Origin: Myxococcus sp.
GTDB lineage: Bacteria > Myxococcota > Myxococcia > Myxococcales > Myxococcaceae
NCBI GenBank assembly: GCA_014879945.1
Contig: JACSRE010000063.1
Coordinates: forward strand, 1 to 39,621
DNA: 39,621 nucleotides
Direction: 5' to 3'
Every line of letters starts with the position of its first letter. Position 1 is the stretch's first letter. The notes under the pieces are model-generated. The model saw only the letters and a program-made list of their open reading frames with translations, was not told where the DNA came from and made no database searches. Below, in pieces: positions 18,119 through 26,551 of this stretch. The position numbers and the translations under genes are program-made.

Positions 18119-19309
18119 TCACTGGCAGAAGCCGACCGGCACGCTCGAGCCGGGCGTACACAGCGCTGAGTTGGCGCGGCCCTGACAGCAGCCGCTGCAG
18201 CAGTCGGCGCCGCTCGCGCACGCCTGGAGCGCGGGCTGCAGACACAGCAGCCCAGACGTCATCGGCGGCAGGCAGCAGCGCCGCGTCGGTTCGTTGAGGT
18301 CGCAGGGCGTGCCCGCGGTGACGCACTGGAAGGGCCCGGGTGCGATGCAGGGGCCGGAGCGCCTGCAGACGTTGCCGGTCGCGCAGCAGCCCTCACAGCA
18401 CGCCGCGCCGTTGGAGCAGCTGCCTCCCTCGGGCGTACACATGCCGCCGTCGCGATCGACCGGCTGGCAGGTGCCCGGAAGGCCTGCCAGCACGCAGCTC
18501 AGGCCAGCGCAGCAGGCCGAGGTGCTGAGGCAGCTCGAGCCCTGCGGCGTGCACATGCCGCCGTCGTCGAGGGTCGGTGAGGTGCAGACCTGCCCGCCCG
18601 CGGCGGTCGAGCAGCGGAGCCCCGGGCAGCACGGGGTGAGGGCGCACGAGTCGCTGACCGTGCCGCAGGTCTGGCCGCCGTCGGAGGCGGTGCCGCCGCC
18701 CGTGGAGCCACCGCCCGTGGAGCCACCGCCCGTGGAGCCACCGCCGGTGGAGCCACCGCCCGTGGAGCCACCGCCAGTGGAGCCACCGCCGGTGGAGCCA
18801 CCGCCCGTGGAGCCACCGCCCGTGGAGCCACCGCCCGTGGAGCCACCGCCCGCGGAGCCACCGCCCGTGGAGCCACCGCCCGTGGAGCCACCGCCCGCGG
18901 AGCCACCTCCCGCGGAGCCGCCGCCCGTCGCGGAGCCTCCGGCCACCGAGCCCCCGCCGCCCGTCGCGGAGCCTCCAGCCGCGCCGCCCGCGTCGCCGCC
19001 GCCCGTCGCGGAGCCTCCAGCCGCCGCGCCGCCCGCGTCGCCGCCGCCCGTCGCGGAGCCTCCAGCCGCGCCGCCCGCGTCGCCGCCGCCCATTGCGGAG
19101 CCACCGGCCACCGCGCCGCCTCCTCCCGTCGTCGCACCGCCTGCCGAGCCGCCCGCAGCGCCCGCGTCGGCCAGGGCGCCGCCATCGCGCTCACACAGCG
19201 CGTCGCAGAGGCGGTCGAACTCCACGTCGTAGCGACCGCAGTTGCAGCCAGTCGTGGTGACGACCTGCAGCGCAAGGAGTCCAGCCAGCAGGTGAAGGGC
19301 TCGTTTCAT
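18119..19309 (-). CDS. Cys-rich lipoprotein with long Gly/Ser/Thr repeat stalk
   Basis: The 396-residue protein starts MKRALHLLAG and has a lipobox ending TTTGC, so it is predicted to be lipid-anchored. A short Cys-containing region (CNCGRYDVEFDRLCDALC) is followed by a ~150-residue low-complexity stalk. The stalk first has units of the form GGSATGGGDAGGAA, then about 14 units of GGSTG. The C-terminal ~180 residues hold many cysteines in knottin-like spacing (C.P.GSSC....CCAGLSC; C.PEGGSC...ACCEGCC; ADCCSGCC). I infer a surface lipoprotein presenting disulfide-rich modules at the end of a stalk. The start at 19309 is fixed by the signal peptide; the upstream 18 residues of open frame are polar and were excluded. 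Confidence 0.85.
   Translation of the reverse strand: MKRALHLLAGLLALQVVTTTGCNCGRYDVEFDRLCDALCERDGGALADAGAAGGSAGGATTGGGGAVAGGSAMGGGDAGGAAGGSATGGGDAGGAAAGGSATGGGDAGGAAGGSATGGGGSVAGGSATGGGSAGGGSAGGGSTGGGSTGGGSAGGGSTGGGSTGGGSTGGGSTGGGSTGGGSTGGGSTGGGSTGGGSTGGGSTGGGTASDGGQTCGTVSDSCALTPCCPGLRCSTAAGGQVCTSPTLDDGGMCTPQGSSCLSTSACCAGLSCVLAGLPGTCQPVDRDGGMCTPEGGSCSNGAACCEGCCATGNVCRRSGPCIAPGPFQCVTAGTPCDLNEPTRRCCLPPMTSGLLCLQPALQACASGADCCSGCCQGRANSALCTPGSSVPVGFCQ
18691..18930 (-). repeat. 15-bp tandem array encoding GGSTG units
   Basis: About 15 near-identical 15-bp units (plus strand CCACCGCCCGTGGAG and variants) sit in frame inside the Cys-rich lipoprotein. High identity at third positions suggests recent expansion by slippage or unequal recombination. 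Copy number is likely to vary between strains. Confidence 0.85.
18937..19110 (-). repeat. ~42-45-bp repeat encoding GGSATGGGDAGGAA units
   Basis: Adjacent to the 15-bp array, about four longer units share the plus-strand core CCGTCGCGGAGCCTCCAGCC. They encode a 14-15 residue Gly/Ala/Asp unit. One unit carries an extra Ala codon. This is part of the same protein stalk. Confidence 0.75.
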
Positions 19310-19328
19310 GGCGATGCTCCAGGAGACT

Positions 19329-19811
19329 TCAGAACCGGCCTTCGATGACCGCGGCGGCGCCACCCGGGAGCGGCGCGAAGAGGACGATGGGGTCTTTCTC
19401 GAGGCCCTCGACGAAGAGCCAGGCGATCGACGCGCCGGCGGCCGCGACCCCGAGGCCCACCAGCGCCCACCCCAGGCCGGTGTTCAGCTTGCCCGACTGC
19501 ACCAACCCGCGCGCCTGCGTCAGCACGCTCTCGTTGCCGGCGGTCGTCGAGGGCGTGGCCTGGAGCGCCTTGAGCGTCGTGTAGTCGGCCTCGGCGGCGA
19601 AGAGGCGCCACACGCCGATGCCGACCATGGCCGCGCCCGCGCCCGTGAGGATGAAGGGCTCCCAGTTGATCGGCCGCTTCACCGGCGGCGGCATCACCAC
19701 CATGGGGCTGGGGCCCACCACGATGTCGTCGACCTTCGCCGGCTCCGCCGCGCTCACCTCGAGCGCGCGCCCCAGCACGGCCGCCAAGACCACCCACGTC
19801 CATCTGCGCAT
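19329..19811 (-). CDS. Small secreted/membrane protein, function unknown
   Basis: The 160-residue protein starts MRRWTWVVLAAVLG with a cleavable-looking signal (after LEVSAAEP). A Val/Pro-rich stretch follows (VVGPSPMVVMPPPVKRP), then one hydrophobic helix (FILTGAGAAMVGIGVWRLF), a polar region and a second helix (LGWALVGLGVAAAGASIAWL). I recognise no family. GTG 19829 is an alternative start six codons upstream. Only 19 bp separate it from the start of the Cys-rich lipoprotein gene on the same strand, so the two are probably co-transcribed, this gene first. Confidence 0.7.
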   Translation of the reverse strand: MRRWTWVVLAAVLGRALEVSAAEPAKVDDIVVGPSPMVVMPPPVKRPINWEPFILTGAGAAMVGIGVWRLFAAEADYTTLKALQATPSTTAGNESVLTQARGLVQSGKLNTGLGWALVGLGVAAAGASIAWLFVEGLEKDPIVLFAPLPGGAAAVIEGRF

Positions 19812-19876
19812 GGCCGGAGCGTACCGCACGACGGCGGTCCCCGCGTGTTTGTGGCCGTGGCCCTGGCAGGCGCGCT

Positions 19877-19898
19877 CGAACCGCAGCTCTGCGGCTCG
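19877..19898 (-). terminator. Hairpin after the metallopeptidase operon
   Basis: CGAACCGCAG (19877-19886) and CTGCGGCTCG (19889-19898) form a stem of nine pairs with one mismatch. It lies 50-75 bp past the stop of the 68-residue gene. No T-tract follows, so the terminator role is tentative. Confidence 0.3.
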
Positions 19899-19950
19899 AC
19901 GTCATCTGGGCGGAGCGTGACCGCGCTCCTCCACGAGCACCTGCGCCAGG

Positions 19951-20157
19951 CTACTTCTCGGGCCAGGGCGGCACCGGCCGCGTCGCCCCGGGCTCGAGGC
20001 CGCCGAGGTGGGTCAACACCATCTGGTACTGCGGGTGCGAGGGCGGGTAGGTGAACCTGGCGTCGCCGCGCATGCCCCCGGGGCCCTCGGCGCGCAGGAG
20101 CAGCTCGATGGTGCCGTCGGGCAGCATGGTCGCCTGGCCGATGCTGGCCGTCGTCAC
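19951..20157 (-). CDS. Small 68-residue protein coupled to metallopeptidase
   Basis: The GTG start at 20157 overlaps the metallopeptidase stop in a GTGA arrangement, which strongly suggests a real, translationally coupled gene. The protein is beta-rich: ASIGQATMLPDGTIELLLRA, then GDARFTYPPSHPQYQMVLTH. It has no signal peptide or membrane helix. The pattern resembles short beta-strand proteins of unknown function. I do not recognise a family. An inhibitor or partner of the peptidase is possible by position only. Confidence 0.6.
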   Translation of the reverse strand: MTTASIGQATMLPDGTIELLLRAEGPGGMRGDARFTYPPSHPQYQMVLTHLGGLEPGATRPVPPWPEK

Positions 20158-21077
20158 GTCGGCGCTCCCAGCTCGACGGCGCGGGCCGCGAAGAAGGCGT
20201 GGAGGTTGGGGAGCGCGGCGCGCAGCGTCGGGTCTTTCGCGAAGAACCGCGAGCTCACCTCGGCGAACGTCTCTTCGGGGCCGGCGTCTCCGGGCTGGAG
20301 CAGGTAGCTCAGGTTCTGGGTGCGGAGCGCGGGCAGGTCGTCGCCGTACGCCGCGCGGAAGGCGGGGCTGCGCGAGTCGTGGCCGAGCGCGTTGGTGCCG
20401 TCGAGCGCGTGGCCGAACTCGTGGAAGAGGGCGTTGGAGCTGCCGTGGCCGTGGCCCGGCTCGGGCAGCTCGCGCTCGCCGCGGGCTCCGTCGTGGGTCG
20501 CCATCACCACCGTCATCGTCGCCGGGTCGTAGAGGCCCGGCACGCGGTCCCAGGTGGTGCCGGGAGGCCAGCCGCGCGGCGTCACGCCTCTCAGGTTGGC
20601 GAGGTGATCGGTCACCGAGTCACGGCAGGCGACCACCTGCACGCCCGCGCGGTGCGCGCGCTCGAGCAACACGACGGGGAGCTGCTGCAGCGCTGCCACC
20701 ACGGCGTCCACGTCGGCCTGGGTGCCTCGTCCAGCGGGCTTGACCAGGCGTCGCGCCGCGGCCTCGGCGCTGAGGGTGACGGTCGCGGGCGCCACGGGCA
20801 CGGTGACGGTGCGCGCGGGCGTTCCGAGGGCGAGCTGCTTCTCGAGCGCGGCGATGGTGGCGGTGTGGCCCGCGTCGCTCCCGAACGCGCGCTTGTAGGC
20901 GGTCAGCTCACGCTTGCTCAGGCTCCCGTTGCCGTTGCCGAACGTCTCGTCGACCCACCGGGCCTTCGCCCGAAGCCGAGAGGGCAGCGCGCGCACCGGC
21001 ACCGGCGGCCTGGGGTCGTCGCTGGGCTCCTCGGTGACCGGTGGGGCGGCGACCGTCGTTCGCGAGATGCGCGGCAT
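20154..21077 (-). CDS. Zinc metallopeptidase-like (ATLF/PPEP-type HEFGH) protein
   Basis: The 307-residue protein has a zinc-peptidase motif FHEFGHALD (H219, E220, H223). Downstream, PEETFAE (268-274) can give the third glutamate ligand. The arrangement of a strand with YDPATMTVVMA, then the HEFGH helix, then the EETFAE helix resembles the anthrax lethal-factor-like and Pro-Pro endopeptidase group. The N-terminal half has a Pro-rich stretch and GNGNGSLSKREL (47-58), which resembles a calcium-binding EF-hand loop with missing acidic residues. No signal peptide is evident. ATG 21077 is preferred; ATG 21113 would add 12 residues. It is the first gene of a two-gene unit with the 68-residue protein, divergent from the large operon at 21284. 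Confidence 0.75.
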   Translation of the reverse strand: MPRISRTTVAAPPVTEEPSDDPRPPVPVRALPSRLRAKARWVDETFGNGNGSLSKRELTAYKRAFGSDAGHTATIAALEKQLALGTPARTVTVPVAPATVTLSAEAAARRLVKPAGRGTQADVDAVVAALQQLPVVLLERAHRAGVQVVACRDSVTDHLANLRGVTPRGWPPGTTWDRVPGLYDPATMTVVMATHDGARGERELPEPGHGHGSSNALFHEFGHALDGTNALGHDSRSPAFRAAYGDDLPALRTQNLSYLLQPGDAGPEETFAEVSSRFFAKDPTLRAALPNLHAFFAARAVELGAPT

Positions 21078-21283
21078 GCGGTGGGCACCGTAGCAGAAGC
21101 CGCGCGGGGGCATGGCGGACTGCGCAACGAGGTGCGCACCGTCACCCGGCGGTCTGCGCCCATTGGGACACCGCGGTCGACCGTCCGCGTTCCACTGCCT
21201 GCGCCTTGCCCGATTCGGGAAGGTCGACCCGAGCCGACCAGTTAAGGTGCACGAACCGTGGAGCAGGTGCCTCCACCACGCAC

Positions 21284-22843
21284 ATGGCCGCCGGTGAGCT
21301 CGCTCGAAGAGAGGCAGTGCGCGCGCGCGTCGGTCGCGTGCGGCGGCGCTTGAACCTGGGGGTGTGGCTCGAGGCGCTGGTGGCGCCGGTGTGGGTCGCG
21401 GTCACCGTCTTCGTCGTGTGGCGGGTCTTCGTACAACGGGCGCTGGTTCCGGCGGGGCTCCTGGTGCTCGGCGTCGCGCTCGCCGTCGCCTGGTGGCGCG
21501 CGCAGGGCCGGAGGCACTCCGACGCGCACGCCGCGGTGGTGGCCGATCGTCAGGCGGGCCTGGGTGGGCTGCTCCTCACGCGCCTCGAGGTGCCGGTCGG
21601 TGGCTGGGAGTTCGACGTCAACACCCGCCTCAAGACGCTCGCGCTGCCGGCCATCGACGTGCGGCGCCCCGTCGCGATGTTGGGGCTCGCCTTCGTTTTC
21701 CTCCTCGTCGGGTTCCTGGTGCCGCAGAGCGAGCGGCCCGTCCGCGCCGTCAACGCTGCCGCCGCCACCCGCGTCGAGACGCTCGCGGAGAAGCTCGAGG
21801 CGCTCGCCAGGGAGGAGCCGAGCGACGAGGCCGCGCTGGCCGAGCTGGCGCGCCTCCGCGAGGAGCTCGAGGACGGCAGCTTCGACGCGACCGACTGGGA
21901 AGCGGCTGACGCGATGGAGAAGGCGCTCGATGAGAAGGCAGCCGAGGCCGCGGCGGAGTTGGGTCGCGCCGAGCAGGCCGCGAAGGCGTTGTCCGAGGCG
22001 GTGGCACAGGCCCAGGGGAGTGAGTCGGCGCAGCGGGAGCGCGAGGAGCTCGAGCGCGCGTTGATGGCGCTGGAGGAGACAGAGGGCGCAACAGGCGCCT
22101 CGTCTGGCGAGCACGGACAGCAGGGAGAGCAAGGCCAACAGCAAGGACAGCAAGGACAGCAGGGAGAGCAAGGCCAACAGGGACAGCAAGGACAGCAGGG
22201 ACAGCAGGGACAGCAGGGACAGCAGGGACAACAAGGACAGCAAGGACAGCAGGGACAACAAGGACAGCAAGGCCAGCAGGGACAACAGGGACAACAAGGC
22301 CAGCAGGGGCAACGCCCCGGCGCGCAGCAGGCGCGGTCCATGTCGGGTGCGCAGGCGGAGCAACTCCGTCGCGCCCTCGAGCAGCGACGCCAGCAGCTGT
22401 CGAACTCGTTCGGCCAGGGCAAGCCCCAGTCGGGGTCGAGCGCGCGTTCACCGCCGCCGTCAGGGCAGGCCCCGCGTCAAGGGGGCGCGCAAGGCGAGGG
22501 CTCCGGTGGCAAGGCCCTCGACCCGAGCGGCAAAGGCCACCTCTCGCATCAGGTCAGCCCGAGCGCAGGTCACGGGCCCGGCTCCGACACGCCGTTGGTC
22601 TTCGGTGACGACGCCGAGATGGACCCGAACCGGCTCAAGTTCGAGGCGCTCCCGAAGGGGCAGGGCGGCGAGGCCGAGGAGCTCTACGGCCTCAAGGCCG
22701 CCAACCCCAGCACCGCCCGGCAGCCGCTCAGCCCCGGCACCTCGAGCGGCGCGGCCTCAGGGGCGCAGGCGCCCGGCAACGGTGAGGCGCCGATGCTCCC
22801 GAAGAACCGGGCGCTCATTCAGCGGTATTTCGACACGAAGTAG
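21284..22843 (+). CDS. Membrane/coiled-coil protein with Gly-Gln-Gln repeat (DUF4175-like)
   Basis: The 519-residue protein opens the large operon. It has three membrane helices (about 27-50, 53-72 and 130-147), then a highly charged helical coiled-coil region (about 165-265). A Gly-Gln-Gln repeat tract (about 278-343), a Gln/Arg helix ([14 protein letters not shown]) and a Pro/Gly/Ser-rich C-terminus follow. The architecture resembles DUF4175-type proteins, which in other bacteria also accompany MoxR, DUF58 and vWA genes; this match is by layout, not alignment. It probably spans the inner membrane with the coiled coil on one side. ATG 21284 gives the shortest N-terminus before the first helix. 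The stop is 23 bp before moxR. Confidence 0.75.
   Translation: MAAGELARREAVRARVGRVRRRLNLGVWLEALVAPVWVAVTVFVVWRVFVQRALVPAGLLVLGVALAVAWWRAQGRRHSDAHAAVVADRQAGLGGLLLTRLEVPVGGWEFDVNTRLKTLALPAIDVRRPVAMLGLAFVFLLVGFLVPQSERPVRAVNAAAATRVETLAEKLEALAREEPSDEAALAELARLREELEDGSFDATDWEAADAMEKALDEKAAEAAAELGRAEQAAKALSEAVAQAQGSESAQREREELERALMALEETEGATGASSGEHGQQGEQGQQQGQQGQQGEQGQQGQQGQQGQQGQQGQQGQQGQQGQQGQQGQQGQQGQQGQQGQQGQRPGAQQARSMSGAQAEQLRRALEQRRQQLSNSFGQGKPQSGSSARSPPPSGQAPRQGGAQGEGSGGKALDPSGKGHLSHQVSPSAGHGPGSDTPLVFGDDAEMDPNRLKFEALPKGQGGEAEELYGLKAANPSTARQPLSPGTSSGAASGAQAPGNGEAPMLPKNRALIQRYFDTK
22115..22312 (+). repeat. 9-bp tandem array encoding Gly-Gln-Gln
   Basis: About 22 consecutive 9-bp units of the type GGACAGCAG, GGACAACAA and GGCCAGCAG encode GQQ, with a few GEQ units. 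The alternation of CAG and CAA shows some drift, but many units are identical. This is a candidate slippage-prone tract within the first gene of the operon. Confidence 0.9.
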
Positions 22844-22855
22844 CGAACCAGCAGC

Positions 22856-22860
22856 GGAGG
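22856..22860 (+). promoter_or_regulatory. Ribosome-binding site of moxR
   Basis: GGAGG lies 6 nt before GTG 22867 and supports that non-ATG start. Confidence 0.65.
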
Positions 22861-22866
22861 TGGGCC

Positions 22867-23852
<986 letters not shown>

Positions 23853-23856
<4 letters not shown>

Positions 23857-25562
23857 GGGCGCTCGCCGTCTTGCTCCTCTGCCTGCTGGCCACGCCTGCG
23901 CTCGCGCGGAAGAGGCGGCCGTCGTCGCCTTCGACCGCGGCGACCGCCGTGCCCCAGTCGTTCGGCAGCATCGCCTACCAGTTCTCCCAGACCGAGCGCA
24001 TCGAGGTCGCGTTCGGCAAGACCATCGTCTCTGCGACGGGCCGCGGCCACACCCCGTGGATGGGCTGGTTCCCGCTCCGCGTCAGCATCGACAACACGAG
24101 CGGGCCAAAGCAGACGGTGAAGCTCGTCTTTCGCTCGTACGGAGGTGGCGGCGTCTCGACCGAGGTGACGCGCGCCGTCGAGGTCGACGCCGGAGCGCGC
24201 GTGGCGGTGTCGATGCCGGTGCCGGCCGAGGCGCGCTACGGCAACCTCGAGGCGAGCAGCCCCGTCATCGGCAAGCAGACCGGCCAGGTGGGCTTCACCA
24301 GCGTCTACGACCGCAACCGCCTCATCCTCAGCTTCGGCACCTCGGAGGAGTTCGAGGCCTTCCTCCGCCAGAAGCCCGACAACACCAACGGTGAAGACCA
24401 GGTCTTGCCGATGCCGCTCGACGAGGCGCCCACCGAGGTGACGGCGTACCTGGGCCTGCACGCCGTCTTCATCACCGACGCGCGCGGCATCGACGGCCTC
24501 AACGAGGCGCAGCGGCGCGCGCTCGAGGCCTGGGTCGTCTCGGGCGGCACGCTGGTGCTGGGCGCGCCCCCGCGCACCGGGGGCCTCTTGCCGCTGCTCT
24601 CGGAGGAGGGCCGCGTGCAGCGGTACGGCCTGGGCCACGTCGCCTTCCTCGGCGATGACCCGAGCCTCGCCGACGTGCCCGAGGCGAAGCTGCCCGTCGC
24701 GCCGCTGGGCCAGCAGTCGTCGCGCCGCTACGAGAGCCCGGGCACCGCCTCGTACGCCGCGCTGCTCCCGCAGGCGCTGGTGCCGGTCGGCCGCTTCTTG
24801 TTCATCATCACGCTCTTCACCCTGCTCATCGGCCCGGGCAGCGTGTGGATCGCGCGCCGGCGGGGCCCCGCGGTGCTGCTGGCCACCATTCCCGCGACCG
24901 CGCTGGTGACGTGCGTGGTCATTCTCGGCTCGTCGCTCCTGCTCGACGGCTTCACGGTGCACGGCTCGTCGTACGGGTACACGCTGCTCGACCGCAACCG
25001 CGCCATCACCGTCGGGCTCACGGCCTGGTACGCCAACCTCGCGCCGCGCGGCGCGAGCTTCGACTCGACCACGGCCCTCATCGCCCCGCAGCGCGCGGGC
25101 GACCCGACGCCCATCGACGTCGACTGGAGCGACGGCGCCCGCTATCGCTCCGGCTTCATTCCTTCGCGCACCTACCGCGAGTGGGGCGTGGTGTCGGTGG
25201 CGCCCACGCGCGCGCGGCTGGTGGTGCGCCAGAAGGGTGAGGCCCTGGTGCTGCAGAACGCCCTGGGCATGCGCGTGCGGCGGGTCTGGGTGCGCGTGGG
25301 CGAAGAGCTCTTCGTCGCCAACGACCTGCGCGACGGCGCCGAGGTGGCGCTCAGCCCCTCCGCCCGCGTGGACGAGTCAGAGCTGGCCCTGCCCGCCGCG
25401 CGTCGCTTCGTCGAGGCCCAGTGGCGGCCGCTGGTGACGGCGCCGCTGACCGACGGGCAGTTCCTCGCGAGCGTCGAGGGCGCGGGCTTCGTGCCGACCG
25501 GCGGCGTCACCATGAACCTCCACGAGGGCCGCCACGTGGTGCGCGGCGAGGTGTCGCGATGA
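23853..25562 (+). CDS. Exported, membrane-anchored protein with amidotransferase-like domain
   Basis: The 569-residue protein has a clear signal peptide ([18 protein letters not shown]). A beta-rich periplasmic domain follows, then a Rossmann-like segment (about 200-240: [20 protein letters not shown], then [16 protein letters not shown]). This segment resembles the class I glutamine amidotransferase-like fold, but I see no catalytic cysteine. Two adjacent membrane helices (about 310-333 and 339-364) and a second beta-rich domain complete it. Such proteins often accompany vWA and ABC genes; GldG of the gliding-motility ABC transporter has a comparable layout. It starts at GTG 23853, overlapping the moxR stop by 4 nt, and its stop overlaps the ABC ATPase start by 4 nt. 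Its role is inferred from context only. Confidence 0.8.
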
Positions 25563-26551
25563 GCCTGCTCGAGGTGAGAAACCTGTCGCGCCACTACGGC
25601 AACCTGCGCGCGGTCGACGACGTGAGCTTCAACGTCGAAGCGGGCACCATCCTGGGGTTCATCGGCCCCAACGGCGCCGGCAAGTCGACGACCATGCGCA
25701 TCCTGGCGACGCTCGACGTGCCGACCGCGGGCGAGGTGCTGCTCGACGGGAAGTCGGTGGTGGAGCGCCCCGACCAGGCCCGCCCCCTCATCGGGTACAT
25801 GCCCGACCGCTACGGCACCTACGACGACATGACGGTGTTCGAGTTCCTCGACTTCTTCGCGCGCGCGTACGGGCAGAAGGGCAGAGCGAGGGTCGAGCGC
25901 GTCGACTCGGTGATGGACTTCACCGGCGTGCTGCCGCTCAAGGACAAGCTCACCAGCGAGCTGTCGAAGGGCATGAAGCAGCGCGTGGCCCTGGGGCGCA
26001 CCCTGCTGCACGACCCGCGCCTCCTCATCCTCGATGAGCCGGCCGACGGCCTCGACCCCCGCGCCCGCATCGAGCTGCGTGAGCTGCTGCGCGCGCTGGC
26101 GACCCAGGGCAAGGCGGTGCTCATCTCGAGCCACATCCTCACCGAGCTCAGCGAGATCTGTGACAGCTGCGCCATCATCGAGCAGGGCAAGCTGCTGGCG
26201 ACGGGCCCGGTCTCCGAGATCCTCCATCGCTCGCAAGGCGCGGCGCCGTCGACCGAGGTCGAGCTCAAGCTCTTCGCCACCGGCGAGGCCCTGGAGCCAG
26301 CCCTGCAGCGCGCCGAGCGGCTGCTGCTCGAGCAGCCCCTGGTGAAGAGCGTGGTCGTCGCGCAGGACCTGCTCCGCGTGCGGCTCGAGCTCGACGCTGG
26401 CGCCGAAGCGAAGGCGAGCTGGGTCGACGAGGCCTGCGCGCGGCTGCTGGCGGTGCTGGTGCGCGAGGGCGTGCCGGTGTGCCGCTTCCAGACGCGCCAG
26501 CTCGACCTCGAAGACGCCTTCCTGCACGTGACGAAGGGCAGGGTCGCGTGA
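25559..26551 (+). CDS. ABC transporter ATP-binding protein (ABC-2 type)
   Basis: The 330-residue protein has all nucleotide-binding elements: Walker A GPNGAGKS (36-43), signature LSKGMKQR (135-142), Walker B LLILDEP (155-161, catalytic E160), D-loop and H-loop histidine H192 in ISSH. At the Q-loop position the usual glutamine is replaced (IGYMPD, 78-83), a variation I know from a subgroup of NatA-like ATPases. A C-terminal extension of about 110 residues follows the ATPase core. It powers the two permeases encoded immediately downstream, at the cytoplasmic face of the inner membrane. ATGA overlap upstream and GTGA overlap downstream couple it to both neighbours. Confidence 0.95.
   Translation: MSLLEVRNLSRHYGNLRAVDDVSFNVEAGTILGFIGPNGAGKSTTMRILATLDVPTAGEVLLDGKSVVERPDQARPLIGYMPDRYGTYDDMTVFEFLDFFARAYGQKGRARVERVDSVMDFTGVLPLKDKLTSELSKGMKQRVALGRTLLHDPRLLILDEPADGLDPRARIELRELLRALATQGKAVLISSHILTELSEICDSCAIIEQGKLLATGPVSEILHRSQGAAPSTEVELKLFATGEALEPALQRAERLLLEQPLVKSVVVAQDLLRVRLELDAGAEAKASWVDEACARLLAVLVREGVPVCRFQTRQLDLEDAFLHVTKGRVA

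Noticed and set aside
18691..18930. CRISPR-like regular repeats
   Set aside because: Units are 15 bp, directly adjacent with no spacers, in frame with a lipoprotein and encode GGSTG; this is a coding tandem repeat.
21114..21283. Promoter for the large operon
   Set aside because: The 170-bp divergent gap should contain it, but no box pair stood out above background.
21242..22363. Leu-Leu-Ser-Leu repeat protein on the minus strand
   Set aside because: It is the reverse reading of the GQQ-encoding 9-bp array. The plus frame has upstream membrane helices, a coiled coil and downstream coupling to moxR.
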